Origin: Hevea brasiliensis
Taxonomy: Eukaryota > Streptophyta > Magnoliopsida > Malpighiales > Euphorbiaceae
Length of the DNA: 64,000 bases
Reading direction: 5' to 3'
NCBI RefSeq assembly: GCF_030052815.1
Contig: NC_079502.1
Span: forward strand, 2,752,885 to 2,816,884
The first letter of the stretch is position 1. The number at the start of each line of letters is the position of its first letter. A program made the translations under genes and the position numbers. Below, one piece after another: positions 13,088 through 26,903 of this stretch. Under the pieces are notes generated by a model. That model saw nothing but the letters and a program-made list of their open reading frames with translations, was not told the DNA's origin and ran no database searches.

Positions 13088-14740
13088 CCAACAAAATAAG
13101 AGACCATACTCTTACGGAAGTCTACTTGTGTGTTTTTCAAGAGCAATCTTCCTTACAGGGAGTAATTTCATGGATGCTACATATGATTTCAAATTGGCAT
13201 GAAAATTCTTTCTAGACCATTGGAAAGAAGTAGATTATATGTAGAATTTCATGACATAATATTATTTATTTGCAAATCACCATGGTGTGAACATTAGAAT
13301 TTTGCCTGGTTAGAATTAGAATTTTTAGCAATTATGTGTGTACAAAGGCAGTTCAATGTGTTTTTATGCTCTTGTCATGTATTGCAGTGATCTACTTTGC
13401 GTACTGGGCAAATCACATGCTATGCAAGGGTTCGGCACATGCATTGCCTGGTAGGACTTAGATAATTTAGAGAGTCAGTGCAGTCAGTCAGTGCAGTCGT
13501 GCTTTATCATCATGTATATAAATATAAGGAAGATTTACAGGCACTTTGAGATCTTCTTGAATTAGCTTTTCAGATTTGACAATTAGGTCTCTTGTGAAGA
13601 CATTTCGGTGCAGTTACCTACTTTAGAATTGCATTGCTATGGTGGTGTATACTGGGAGTGACAATGGTGAAATAACATATTGCTCATTTACTCTTGTTGC
13701 AACACTATAAATTGTTGACATTTTTAACTCTTCCTCACTATTAGAGATGATGCTAATGATTCTGTGCACTCATTCATTGGCATATTATTATCAAAAGCTT
13801 CTGGAAAACTACTTTCAGAAAGCCCCCAAGGGATAAGGCGTAGGATAGGTTTCAATCAAGGTTCAGGGAAGTCAAGACTGGAGCGTAGGGTCCTTGATTC
13901 CTGTTTAGTTTGATTTGATTCGATTTTGATCAAATCCAATGATTTTAAATTTTCTTTTTAATGGAAAAACTTGATTTCAGCCAAAAATCAAATTGAATCA
14001 AACTGGCCAGTATTGATCTAGTTTGAAGCTGATTTTGACCAATCTAATTTTAATCGATTTCAGTTTTGGATAGGTCCATTTCAATTTGGATTAGATTGGT
14101 TCTGTTTCCAAACTGGACCTTGGCCAGGTTAGCAGAAGGCATCCTTAGCTCTTTTGGCTGCCTTTTTATAGCTTGAATCTCATGTGCATAACTGGAAACA
14201 CACACCTTCCAATCCCTAAAAAAATTGTGAGAGCCAATGCAATGCTCATTATTCTTGCTATAATTACGGATTTTTCTTACCTAAATCAGGTTTATTATGG
14301 ATCCAAGATACAAGATGTGTTGTGAGACCCACCTATTAAATATATGAGTCTCACATATTGGCACCTTGGGTTCATAGTGGACCAACAAGAATTTCTCCCA
14401 TAATTACAAAGATAGACTAGCTTGAATTCCTGTAATTTTCATTGCATTTTACAAGAATTGTGTGCTGTTCAACCTTTAGTATATGTAATGTGACATTACA
14501 GCATATACTGCAAGTTCTGCAACCAATCAAATTATATAGCTAAAATGTTGCCATTTACCATTAGAATGAACATAAAGTGAGTTTTAATGGAAGAAGGTGC
14601 TGAGCTAGACACAGCACAAACTTATCATTCCAAGCTTTTAAGAACCATTTTTTGTCACAAAGACTGCAAGTTGCAATTCTGTCCTATAGTGTGATCAGAT
14701 TCATAGCCATCAGATGTGCTGCAAGATGGCTATGATTTCC
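13088..14740. other. Intergenic between two convergent genes; one small foldback element
   Basis: This is the 3' flank of the monooxygenase gene (plus) and the 3' flank of the DUF212 gene (minus). Between 13,880 and 14,120 the DNA is a degenerate run rich in GATTTGATTTGATT-like words with no coding sense. The only structured element I see is the inverted repeat at 14,292-14,380. Confidence 0.5.
14292..14380. mobile_element. Small foldback (MITE-like) element
   Basis: The left arm (about 14,295-14,330, TATGGATCCAAGATACAAG followed by GTGAGACC) pairs imperfectly with the right arm (about 14,343-14,377, ending CACCTTGGGTTCATA). The loop is A/T-rich and only about 12-15 bases. The arms match over most of their length, which is far more than expected in random intergenic sequence. 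I see no clear target duplication, so the superfamily is not assigned. Confidence 0.55.
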
Positions 14741-14753
14741 TTGTGCATCAACT

Positions 14754-17350
14754 TTAACTGCTTGTCACTGTAATTAAATGGCCAACAACTGCTGTCACAA
14801 TCCCAAGCAAACCACCAGCAATAACCTATCATCGAAGAGCATTATCGAACAATGATAATTACTACAGCTTCCAAAATCATATGCTTCATGAAAATGAAGA
14901 GTCCAACCTACAATTTATGCCCTCAAGCACAGATGGGGATGAGATTATCTCTAAAGTTGGGAAATGAGTTGTCCGTGATGTTACTGGAGGTCTGATCTTA
15001 CAGGGAAATAAGCTTTTCCAACATTAATAACTTCATTTTCAATTTTCAAAGCTAGAACTTAAATGGAATACATCCTGATCCTGTGTGCTAATTGCTAAAT
15101 AACAATTCGGGTCACCATCATTTGAGTGGCAGTTGTTTTGTACCAGAAGGTGATTTAACAGCAACTTCACAGGCATATTAAATATACAAGAGATCTTTTA
15201 GAAAATTATAAGAAAACTATATGAGGAAATATACAAACCTGAGGAGGAGTGTGACCAAGAAGTTCACGTAGAGGTCTGCTTTCTGCCAGAGGATGCTCAG
15301 CAGGAAGCTCATATACAATTTGATTCAAGACCTACAGAAAAGCCAGTTTAAATGCATGAAACCTAGCACATATCTCAAATTCTCAGTGGCACAAAACTCT
15401 AAGGAGACATTTGGTACCAGGTTAATAAGGGGTAATTGTTACCCTTGTAACTTTTATTCCCTCATTAATGTTGTTTGGACACACTTTTGAATTCATTAAT
15501 ATTTATGCCTTCTTGAGGAATTAAATGTTAACCTTGGAGGAGGCTAATAATTACCCTCTTTAAATGTTAAAACTTATAAGAGAAAAATTTAACTCTTGAT
15601 TTTTTAGCATTCTACCAAACACATTTTAAGGCTTTTTGGGGTAATACCCATTCCATGTTGATTAGCCATTCCTAACTTTGGTTCAAATTTAATTATGGAA
15701 TATCATTTACTAATATTTAAATTAGTGTGATATAAATTTAACATATAAGTAAAGAATATCAATTTCATTCCTATTCTATTCCATTCTATGAACCAAACAA
15801 GTCCTAATAATACATGGCATACAGCCGAATGACCGAAAAAAAGCATCATTTTGATTTGTAGACATGCAGACATGTTTAGTGTGCTAGTCTTGTAGAAGGA
15901 TAAAGAAGAACAGAAGAAAAGGAGTAGGCGAAGCTGAAGCATCAAACCTCTGCCTGGCGCCCAGCCTGCAGTCTTACACCACTTGCATCATACATCACCT
16001 GCCACCAAATTCTCAATGTAAAAAATAAAATATCTGCATTATATATTCATTAATGTGAAAAAACTGTATGACTTGAGGAATCATAAAGGATGAAATATTC
16101 TTACAACACAAGCTAAGATTAATGCGGTTGCAAACAATGATCCTCCAAAGCCTTCCTGGAACCCAATGGCCATGGCAAGTGCAGTAACTGTAGCAGAATG
16201 GGATGATGGCATTCCTCCAGACCCAACAAGTTGCTTGAGATCCCATCGCCTTTCCTTATACCTGCAAATCTAGGAAAGCTTAAGACTCTTAGGTATGTAA
16301 ACTAAAAAAGGATCAGAAAATTTGGCAGCATTATTCCACCAATATCATAAGAACACAACACATATTGGCTAGAAAGGCTTTCACTATACACAATTCATAA
16401 AAAAAAAAAAAAGTTAATAGGCTAACATTTTCAATACAAATTAGTTCTCATAGATGGTTCCCCACACTGAAATTCTATATCACAATCAATTCATAAAAAA
16501 AACACCAACACAACTAAGATAGAGCTAAATTTGATCAAAATTTAAGATTTTTTAAGGCAATTTAGCTAAGAGATAATTTGGTATTAAACTCCTTAGTATT
16601 GCATCTCATTAAATCATGTTCCAGTCAAGAAGGACCCATCAGTGAAGACAACCTAGTTCCAGGAACAGCATGTTACAGCCAACATTTTATTGGTATGATT
16701 CATCAGGAGGTCCAGTGGGCCCATTTTGGTGTCCTTCCCATTTCATAATACTCTCCACTTTCCATCTCATTAATGGAATTTGAACTTAGCAACTATCAAT
16801 AACTTCACCTACTGCATTGTTGTGAAAGACGAATTCATCAAGGAAAAGATTATCTTTGTGGTTTGTAAAAGCAAATAAATGAACACGTATGATTTGTATT
16901 ATTGGTAGAGAAAACAAATATAATCTAAGTAAAATATTCCTAATTAAGAATTTGGCAATTGAAGGCTACTTTTGAATTAACTCGAAGAATGGTTCATAAA
17001 CTATTTAATTCACATTCATTTGAAGATCTAGCTAAAACCAGAAACAAATAACCAACCTTGTTATTGAGGGTGAAATTCAGAAGCCATGAAACACAACCCA
17101 GATCCCAAAACATTAAAGATTTGTTGTTGAAATCAAAGAATTGAAATTTTCCAAAAATTAAGAAAGTGTAAAAGCAATACCAGGAAGTGAAGAGCTTGGT
17201 AGATTGGGCAATAGCGAAGGCACTGAAAGCAGCAATGAGAGGATAATTGGTGAATATGGAAGAACCAAATGAAGATGATGATGATGATGAAGAAGAAGAA
17301 ACAGTGTTATGGATAGATGACGCAGATGCAGCACCAGCCATCTCCTCCAT
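14754..17350 (-). CDS. DUF212 / acid phosphatase-vanadium haloperoxidase-related membrane protein, 5 exons, 180 aa
   Basis: Coding exons on the minus strand are 17350-17181, 16261-16105, 15998-15948, 15331-15239 and 14825-14754 (543 nt, in frame). Introns are GT-AG. The head is Ser/Ala-rich with a run of ten Ser encoded by a (TCA/TCT/TCC)n tract. A hydrophobic stretch follows (NYPLIAAFSAFAIAQSTKLF), then WYKERRWDLKQLVGSGGMPS running into SSHSATVTALA. This PSSH motif resembles the phosphatase/haloperoxidase active-site motif. Then come a second hydrophobic segment, DASGVRLQAGRQAEVLNQIV, the conserved PAEHPLAESRPLRELLGHTP, and a short hydrophobic C-terminus. This is the compact DUF212 family found in plants and bacteria, and no enzyme activity is established as far as I know. 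The gene converges on the monooxygenase gene, as I recall for At1g24340-At1g24350. Confidence 0.9.
15403..15804. mobile_element. Tourist-like (PIF/Harbinger) MITE in a DUF212-gene intron
   Basis: The element is 402 bp, begins GGAGACATTTGGTACC and ends GAACCAAACAAGTCC. The reverse complement of the end, GGACTTGTTTGGTTC, matches the start at about 11 of 15 positions. It is flanked on both sides by TAA (15400-15402 and 15805-15807), the 3-bp target duplication of PIF/Harbinger elements, and the terminal GG...TTTGGT resembles Tourist MITE ends. It sits in the intron between coding exons 3 and 4 and has no coding capacity. The inside is AT-rich. Confidence 0.65.
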
Positions 17351-17630
17351 TATCTCTCTCTAATATACAATCGAAAAATCCTTCCTTTTTGTTATAGAAA
17401 GAAAGATTAACAGATGAATGGATTGCAAAAGACTTTATTTTGTGGGATTTCTTCGAAAGGAGCTTAAGGGCGTTATAGGTGGCGAGGAGTTTGGTTGAAT
17501 AGGAGAAGAAGAAAAGAGGGTTATAGGATTTATTATAAGGCAGGTTCTTGGTGGCATCTTAGTTTTTTGTTTGATTTCGTTCTTCATTCAAAGTCTTTAA
17601 CTTAACTAACGGTCTTTGCTTTTGCTGCCC

Positions 17631-17650
17631 TCTCTCTCTCTCTCTCTCTC
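17631..17650. repeat. (TC)n microsatellite
   Basis: Ten TC repeats about 280 bases upstream of the DUF212 start codon. Pyrimidine tracts of this sort are common near plant transcription starts; a regulatory role is only a guess. Confidence 0.85.
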
Positions 17651-18900
17651 CCTTAACTGAATATGCCTTTCTTTCAAATGATGTCTCGAATATCCCCTTG
17701 CAAATTATTTGGATTCTTTTTATTAGCTAAAATAGATTTAAATTTTCCTTGATAATATACAAAATTTTTAATTTTAAATAATTTAATTATAATTTTTAAA
17801 ATAAAAAAATTTTATTAAAATCCAAAAATTAATTTAGAATTCAAAAATCAATATAAGCGATAATCACGTAAAGATTTAGATATATTTCTTTTTAAATATA
17901 TAATATTCTTTGTTTGGAGTATAGCTGATTGTAGCAGGCAAGAAAATATATTGTTTGTCTAATATTTTAATTTTATAATTTTTTTTACAACTTTAATGTG
18001 AACACCTTTATAATTTTATTGTATTTGAAATTTTTTTTAACTATAATTTCTATTAAAAAATAAAATAAAATTTAGCAATAACATGATTAGCCGTTGAATA
18101 ATGATTAATCAAATTATTAAAAATGGTTAACCAACTTTAGATGGATTTTACCTTTTCATTTTTCAAGTGAGGCTCTTCTTCACTTTACTGGGTTACGGAC
18201 AAATCAATATTATCATTCGAGATTAATTTACTTCTCATTATTTTTTTACGTGTGTGTATTGTAAATAAATATTAGTGAAAAAAAATTAAAAATAAAAACG
18301 TCCGGTAGAAGATCCTTTCAATTCTCTAGTTATGACAATTGAGAGTAGCAGTGCCTAACTCCTCATGCCGCAAACTAAACGAAAAGCAAGGGAAGAATTT
18401 GTCAATCGTTGAAAGCTTGGTAGTATTCATGAATTATACAAGGAAATTATTATTTATTATAGACGTACACAAAAACAAAAAATTAAAAAAAAAAAAAAAG
18501 AAAAGGTAAAATTACCATCCTCTAAATCGTGGTCTCCTTTGATCGTGCCGAACATGGTATTGTAATTTAACATCTTATTGAAAGGAAAGAATTGCCCGCG
18601 AGGCTCTACAAAGTTCATGTCTTTACCTTTCCTGTTTTAATACAAGTTGGATGAACTTCTACCCTCTACAACATCCCCTTGCGTATACATCACTTTAATA
18701 CCCTTTTTAATTATTAATTTATTATTATTGTTTAATACCTTATTAACTTGATTCACAATACCATCTATTTTTATTGAATTTTATATATATATTTTTTAAA
18801 ATAGCATAATAGCATAATCCTGATCTGTTAACTTGTACTTCGTGTGCTAAAACATCACTATCCACACATCCAATTTTCTAAGTTCCCGTTGCTCTGATTT

Positions 18901-18946
<46 letters not shown>
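18901..18946. repeat. (TAA)n microsatellite
   Basis: About 15 copies of TAA/ATA in intergenic DNA. It is unrelated in its flanks to the large array at 41-55 kb. Confidence 0.9.
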
Positions 18947-19748
18947 TCAAACTACGCAAAACTGGAGAAATAATTCCCCTTCTGGTCTCCTACTTTTGGC
19001 TTTGCATTTGTCGCCAAGTAGGAAATGCATCAGGACAGTGGCAACACTCCAACTTCCTAGGACTTACCCCTGCAATTGGTGGGGTGCACTCCATCAATTC
19101 AACAAGAACATAACATGTGCTCACTACCGAGTCAGTATTAAACTACAAAACATTCATTAATCAGCTTTTTTTCCCTTTTTAAATGTGGGCAAGAACTCAC
19201 AAACAGCATTACACAAAAGAACATGACATGCATTCTAATAAGAGAATATGCATTGATCCTAAGATTGAGATTTCTATTACCATCTTGAAGTTTCTTCTCA
19301 AAAATGATCTTTTTTAAAGAACAAATACTTGGTTTATAAACGGAATCCAGATGTGGAGCAACAAAATAAGCCTCTAGTTGTGAACATCTATGCATTCCTC
19401 TTCAATGTTCCAAGGACTATGTCTATGCTTCATTAGAATCAAATTAAAAGCCTCGTTGGGGAAGCCTCAATAAAAAGTTAAATCAAGAAAGAAAGAACTC
19501 ACCTTCAGTAACTTTATAACCATTGCAATTTGATTTCCAAAGTCATCTGTGAATCGGTGCTGCCATATGCAGACTAAAGGATGCATCTCCTTTTGTAAGT
19601 TGCATATTCGATTCCCAATCAACAGTTCTGCTTCTCATTGGCTAAAAATCAGCTTAATAAGAACAAGCCATCTGATTAGCTGATGATAATTCAGGCACCC
19701 TTCAGTACATCTCCAATCTAGCAGGAGATCTTGCCTGATATTAAAAAG

Positions 19749-22700
19749 CTATAATGCATTTTTCCCAACAAAATTCATCAATTCTGTCTTTGCAGCTTCC
19801 ATAACCACTTGGAAGTCTATCTGCGTGTACCTTCCCCTGCAGTTTGAAATTAGCAAACAGCTCAGACCTGCCTAGGTGATTTTTTTTTTTTTCTTTTTTT
19901 GGGTTACAAATGGGGTTTAAAACCCCAAGCTAGCTAACACAAATTCTAGCATGAGAAATCCCACAAATATCATGAAGAAGCCAATTCAAAATCCCCAAAG
20001 GGGTTCCTGAAAAATGTTATTTCCAATAGATATGGTAGCTCCATGATTTGCCAGCCAATTGCATAACAATTGGCCTAGGTGAAAAATTTTAAACAAGAAT
20101 CATGCACCATAATGCCATGCAAGTAATCATCTGCTCAACATAATTACCCTTTATAAACAGACCAAGAGGATTAGGGGATCATGACATTACGAGTGTAAAC
20201 TTCTTGGATTTTTTGTGTGTCTGGAATTTTTTTAGAGAAAAAAAAAACTGACAAAATGAAGAAAAAATTATGACCTTGCAACTTTCTGGGGACCAGAAGT
20301 TCTGAGTCAATTAAATTAATATAAATTTGACTTAACTTACCACATCAGTAAGCATGTGAACCATGCTAATTCCAAAAACAAAATTCGCTCCCCTCACCCT
20401 CTTTCCAACCTCTCCTCTTTCTCTCTTAACCTAAATCTAAAATTTTCTTAATGGACTTTGTTTAATTGATTTAAGACGAAGACAAATATTTTTCAATGAA
20501 AACTTAACTAAGTAAAAAATGTTTATCACATTTAAAAAAAAAAACAAGGAAAAAGGATGAAGCAAAGAGAGGATAAGAAGAAGGAAAGGAAAGGGGTAGG
20601 GTTGTCATATGATATCACATGATTTTCTTTTTGAATTAAAAAATCTCATTAATGTGGCAAGTAGACAAAAATTTTAGGATCTACTTGCATAGAGACTTGT
20701 GAAATAAAAGGGATATATATTTCTTATTTTACTTGAAACATAAATCTAATTAAATTAAATTTCATTTCAACTTCCTTTTTTAATCTATGATAACATTTTC
20801 TATCACAGAAATAATATAAAAACACTCAAATAGAGAATAAAAAATCTCAAAAAATTTAGGCACTAAAAATGCCATTTTCCCACGGATTACCACATGAATG
20901 TATTTTATTCTAAAGAGCAATGGTATAGGGCTAGATAATTATTCAATTTATTGAAATGAAACATGAAGTAGTTGAATTTCTAAGATACCAGAAATGAGTC
21001 TTAGACCAAGTTGTAGATGGGTAGGCTGGGCTAGGAATGCCATGCATTATTCTTGCGACGGCTCGAGGGGTAAATTTGGCCTGTGAGTTACTCTGCAGAA
21101 AAACCTGTATGCCAAAGAGAAGCAGACAATTTAACACCAATAACCATTAGTAGAAATATGAATAAATCTGAGTGAATTCTCACCTTTATATCTGCTCGCA
21201 AAAATGGGCTGCAAATAAAAATGATGCTTCTATTAGTAGTTCAAAGACATTCACAAAATACTCAAAAAAAAGAAAAAGCAGGGCAAATCGTTAGATTTTA
21301 GTTTTTAACTACATAAGATGTATCTTTAGCAATCAGCTGATCCTATTGAAGGCAAGGACCTTAGCTAACCTGCTTTGACGCATCTGATTTGAGATGTCAT
21401 ATTGGCCATCTTCTCTAAAGTAATCCAAAATCTTTCTTTGCAAGCAAGGTGTATGCTGGGAGTCATTGCAACCTTGCATCTTCTCACACTCATTCACAGC
21501 AGAGACTGCAGCATTAAACATTGCATCCAATTTTTGCACCTGGTTTTAGAAATGAACTACATATCATATGTGAAATTGAGGGGAAAAAATAGTCAGAAAG
21601 CATGTAGAATTGTCCAGTCAACTGGTTCATTAAAGTGCGCAATAATGCTATGATCTAAAGACTCGTACATATAATTAGATATTTGGATGATCCAAAAGTC
21701 ATTTGACTCGTGCACCTGGCAGTTATAATGAGTTTAAAGTTCATTGCTACCATACATTGAAATGTATATTTCAATTAAGAAACACATTTTGAATCAAAAG
21801 AATAAGAGCCAATCACCTTTAAACGTTCAACCTCCGATAACCATCTTGTAAGATAAGCTGAGAGGAAGCAAAAATCCTCAGGTACCTTCACTATTGAGTA
21901 GCAATAGGCTGGATTGTTAACCTCGTATGTTATTTCTCCCTTCAACTGAAATAGTCCCAGGAACAAGACAAAATGTGAGTTTTATAGTTACTTTCTATAA
22001 AAATGATAACATTCTTTTTAATGTAAAATTAACATGCTAAAATTTTGAATGTGGCTCATTAAAATTCCTTTATCAAGAAGTGAGCATTGAAACTTCATAA
22101 AACAAACCAAAGGAATTACAGAAGGTGAATCCTAATGCTCAGTTAGGTGTCAAAAATCAAAATATGATCATTACAATTCCTGCAACTATAGTAAGCATAA
22201 CCCTGAGTGAATAAGGAATTGAGAAGATGATTTTCATTCAAATTCCAAACCTTTAGACTCTGTAAGTGATTTGATAGGTCAATAGTTGTAAATCCAATGC
22301 TATTCGCTACAGTAGGTACGTCGAACACGTGTTGCCCTTGTTTTGTTTCTGACCTGAAACATGATTAAGCAAAAGTCATTGCACCAAAAGTTTCCACATT
22401 GAATGGGCTGTAAGATCACTATTTCATGGTAACTAGTAAGACATCATAAATAAGCCCACTTTTTAAGAATTGCTGAAACTACGATATCCTTGTCAGCCAA
22501 CAGCACCGGAGTAGTCTGCATTTACACATTTCAAGCATGAGTAGATGGGTATTGTGAAATGATAACAGATAAGTTTCCATAAGTATTGTTCAAAAACTAT
22601 AATATACTCCCACAACATTTTGAAACTATAATGTATGTAGCTGTGAAATTTCTTGGCACTAAATCTGCAAATCATTTCTTTTGATAAACCCCATAAACTA

Positions 22701-25700
22701 TGAGGGTCAAACTCAATGGAGCTGATTGACAGCAGTTTATGATTTTTCGAAGCTATAAATTATGTTGTCAAAGCACAACAAGGGCTTCAGCAATCTACCA
22801 CATACAACCCATTATGCCAATAAAACTTTCAAGAAAGAAAAAAAAAGTCCAATATAAATCAATGGAATTTAAAATGCTTGTACAACCAACCTTATAGAAA
22901 TTCAAAGTGCAAGTTACATTTAGCTCTGGAAGTAGATGCAAGTATTGAACTTCACCCAACTCCAACTGTGTTAAAAGTGTGAGCATAACCTGCCAGAGTC
23001 AAAGACCAAGTGCCCTTTAACAAAAAAGAGAATATGCCAGAGGAAATTCGAAGAGAGTTTCAGTTATATTGATAGTTTTTGAGCACTAAGATCATGTTCT
23101 TATTAAGGTGGCCAAGATGCCATAAGATTTGCTAATAATTTATCTAAATCAATGACTTCTATAAAATCAAAATTTCTAAAAATTGATGCAGCAATAGTAC
23201 ATGGGAAAAACCTCTTCTTTCATATCAAATTCGCGGGAAGCAGATTCTCTGATTATTGAACAAATTTTCCCCTGCTTGCCATTGGAGAAGACATAACTTA
23301 GGAACTTGCTTACAGCATATTCATCTACCCCTTCACTGAGAGTAAAATGTCACAAATCAACTTCAGATCTTGGAATTATTTAGTTCATATATAATCTGAT
23401 CACCTGTGCAATAGACTCCGAAGCTTGCAGTAAGTGGTATCATCAAAAAAGAGATGGCAGTAAGACAACCTTCCATCCCGTCCAGCACGTCCAATCTCCT
23501 AAAAAAGCAATATATATATATAACTCTATCATACAGAAAACTCTCCTAGCATTAACAAAAAATGGTTGAGGAACAGATTTCTACCTGAACATACTCTTCC
23601 AAGCTTTCTGGCAGACTATAATGAATTACCTAAAAGAGATGCAATTGAAGAGTCCCAGAATTAATTGTATGTGATGGCACCAAAGAGAATTCATGCATAT
23701 GGTGATAAAAGATAGTCCTCCAAGGGCACCAAACATGTAAACTTTTGAATCCCTGATTGGTATTTAATCACATTTTCACTTAAAATGCAACTGCATCCTA
23801 CAATTTACTTGGTTAATCTCTGAAAACCAGCAGTGAGGCTACCACAGCAGGCCTCATCACTGGTTCAGGAACTGCAGCTTTGACACCCACAACCCAAAAT
23901 TGGGCTTGATACAAAATGAACAATCAATTTCTATCAATAGTGTGCATAGTGGATTGAAGCACCACAAAAATTTTTATAACTATATTATGGATAATTGGGT
24001 ACATTATGTGAATGTTGACCTGCCCAACATGCCCACCATGAGATGTACCATATTATCAGTATGCAACCTGGATGATCAATTTCAAAAATACACCAAATAT
24101 TGGGAATAATTAACATGAACACAGATAAACCATAAAATCAGAGTAGGTTTTGTGCTTACAGCTCCAACATCCCTCTTGTCAAGCCCCATTCCAAATGCCA
24201 CGGTTGCGACAACCTTCCATTTACAAATTCAAGTCAACACATTTATTCACTTTATTGTATTTTACAAAATCTATTTTATATGTAGAAATAGAGACTCTTC
24301 TCACCACTCTAATTTTGTTAGAACAGAATAACTCTTGTATTTGGCTACGATCCTTAGAGGGGATAGCGCTGTGGTAGCTCTAGATATAAAATCAAAGTGA
24401 AATTGTCAGATCTAGAATCTAGCAACAAATTGCATGAACAGATATCCAATATACAATTGATAATCATAGAACTAACCTTTGACGAGATATTGTTATCACA
24501 TAAGTATCTGCTTACTATATCAGATTCAGACTGCAAAAACATCAATGTACAATGGTTAACTTTGCCCATTACTATTGCAAATTTAAACACATTACATGTA
24601 GAGTATTATTAACACTACTTGTATGATAATTTTAACAATATTTTATTCCTTTCACAGTAGTTAGATGCATGGTGAACTGATGTAAAACTTTTAGCAATCA
24701 GATGATGGATGAACATTCCTACAGAACTAAGGCATAAGCTCTACTGTGGTATGAGTTACAGAATCATTTTAACAAAGCATTAGAATAAACATTTGAAACA
24801 TTGATAACATAATTACCTGGAATTTGCAGTATATAATGATGCTTTGGACTTCCATGAAGGGAGAAGATTTCATCAAACTCAGCAAATCTTTCATTCTATT
24901 CAATTCAAGGCACTGATAAGTGAACATATTAATTAAATCACTTAAGAAGAAAAATCCAATGTAGAAAAGAACCATCTGAACTTACCTATTTCCACTCAGC
25001 GACACTGATAATTGTAGATTGTCCCTTATGTGGGGTTTTTGAATAAGATTAGCAGAAGAAATCTCTAAAGCAGACATTACAGCATTCAAAGTTGTATTAG
25101 TGGCAGTTGCAGTCATTGCTAGAAAGCATTGAACATTGAGTCTAGCACGAAGTAAAGGTGCTCTGAGCCTCATGTATGAGGGCCGGAAATTATGTGACCT
25201 GTCTATGTTCACCAAGTGAAGAAGTTTTTGTGAGTATCCGATAAACCTAGAAAGCAAGAAGGGTAGCTAGGGAAGACAAATGAAAAGATACAACATAATA
25301 ACTCACCATTCAGAAATACAGTGAGCTTCATCTACCACAAGAAGTGATATAGAAATGGCAGAAAAATTTGGCAAGAATTCTGCATTTAGAAACCTCTCTG
25401 GTGAAACAAAAAGGACCTGGTATTTAGGCCAGAAAGCGTTAGCCATAGCAATAATGCTTTAGTTGCCTAAAGAAAGAAAATTCTCCAGCAATTTGAAGGG
25501 ATACCAATCAATATCATAAACAAAACCATGATTAAATTGCATTTAAATTAGATTAAACTCACCTTTATGGCCGCTTCTTTCACTAGCCTGAGTGTCTCAG
25601 CGGCTTCTTGGGATGTCTAGAGCAGATTTATTGAAAATAATAATAATAATAAAATCAACTTCAGCCAAATTACATAACATATAAAAGACAGAAAAGAAAG

Positions 25701-26803
25701 CATAAAATAACCTGACTGCTACTCAACAGGCCTCCCTGAAGCTCTGGAGGCAGCTGTTTCAACTGATCAATCATCAATGCCACTAATGGACTCACGACCA
25801 GCGTAATCCCCGGCAAAAGCATCGCGGGTATCTGATAACACAGCGATTTACCAGCACCAGTAGGCAAAACCAGCATGGTCGACTTCCCATCCAGCACCAT
25901 CTTGATTGCTTCCAGTTGCCCATCTCTAAATGAATCGTATCCGTACATCACATTCAACAGCTTCACCAAATTCTCATCTGACGCCTCATTTTGAACTGCA
26001 AAAACTGCCTCCTCAATTACCTCGCTTCCCTTACCCCGCTTCGGCTTCTGTTCCATAATTTCACTGATTAAACCATCCTCAAGATCGGCATCGCAGACAC
26101 TCTTCCTTTCGGCTTTCTGTTTTCGCTTGCTTCTTCTATAAGATTTGAAGCCGCTTGATCCATACCCATTTTTACTTGTGGCTTTTCGGTTCAAGAACTT
26201 GCGTTTATTTCGATTCATATTTAGCTTAACAAAATTTCCTTCACTGACACTGTATTTGCGCAATTTCGCAGGGAGCAAAGGCGCATTAGCTCCTATCAAA
26301 TTAGGATGCTTCTTAAAGGAGTTGGGTTTGTTTCCTTGCGAGACATGATCAGTGGAATTAGCTCCTGCAGAAATTTGAGGGCGAGTATCGTTTTCGGTGC
26401 TCTCGAAATTGAGAGAGGGTCTATGGATTTTGGAGAAGGAAGCGGATTTTGAGAAGTAGCCTGCAGGAAGCGTTTCAATGGAAAGGGAAATGGGCACCGT
26501 GGGGCGGCTTTGAACGAAAGGATGACAGATCTGGAAGGGGAGAGTGGATGGCGGAGGGAGGTTTGGTGCAGGTTCATCCTGAGAGGGTTTTGGAGGCGAT
26601 TTGGTTAATGGTTTTGGGGTTTTTTTTGAGCCGAAGGAGGTTTTAACCCTAGTTCTGGATTTGTGAGAGGAGGACAAAATTTGTGGAAGTGGCTGCGGCG
26701 GCGGAGAAGAAGGAAGAGGTGATGGTGATGGTGATGGTGGTTTTGAGTTTCTTGGAGGGGTGGCAGAGATGTGTGACCCATCGGAGTCTGAATCGGATTC
26801 CAT
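19749..26803 (-). CDS. RECQL5: RECQ5-type ATP-dependent DNA helicase, 19 exons, 926 aa
   Basis: Minus-strand exons: 26803-25712, 25616-25563, 25416-25307, 25198-24986, 24895-24817, 24530-24477, 24379-24305, 24213-24160, 23629-23585, 23498-23404, 23335-23212, 22989-22891, 22515-22460, 22353-22251, 21945-21817, 21539-21370, 21208-21184, 21104-20989 and 19836-19749. The sum is 2781 nt, all phases agree and introns are GT-AG. Residues 1-280 are a disordered Ser/Pro- then Lys/Arg-rich head. Helicase motifs follow: Walker A (PTGAGKS, about 314-320), DEAH (411-414, in VVDEAHCISEW), AMTATAT (motif III), AFGMGLDKRDVGAVIHYSLP (motif V), and QEIGRAGRDGR (motif VI, from 592). The enzyme unwinds DNA in recombination and repair. 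Length and the opening MESDSDSDGSHISATPP fit the plant RECQ5 I recall (At1g27880). An in-frame extension to 26,920 is less likely to be translated. Confidence 0.93.
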
Positions 26804-26903
26804 CAGGCGAGGACGATCCAAATTCGGGAGGAAAAATAGAGGGCATAGCTTTATGCTCCAGATTTTCCCGCCAAATATTTTCCTGGTCATTTTAATCTTT
26901 GGT

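Larger units (their letters stand above)
17351..19740. other. Intergenic: DUF212 promoter side and RECQ5 3' flank
   Basis: There is no gene here. It contains a (TC)n tract at 17,631-17,650 close to the DUF212 gene start, probably in its 5' leader or promoter, long AT-rich stretches, and a (TAA)n tract at 18,901-18,946. The right end presumably includes the RECQ5 3' UTR. Confidence 0.55.

Noticed and set aside
13880..14120. Run of GATTTGATT-like words looking like a diverged tandem repeat
   Set aside because: No consistent period could be found by eye; treated as degenerate low-complexity DNA.
25199..25252. Earlier splice acceptor for RECQ5 exon 4, keeping FIGYSQKLL-type residues
   Set aside because: It also ends in AG and keeps the frame, but the helicase family has the sequence EW directly followed by SHNFRPSY, which the acceptor at 25,199 gives.
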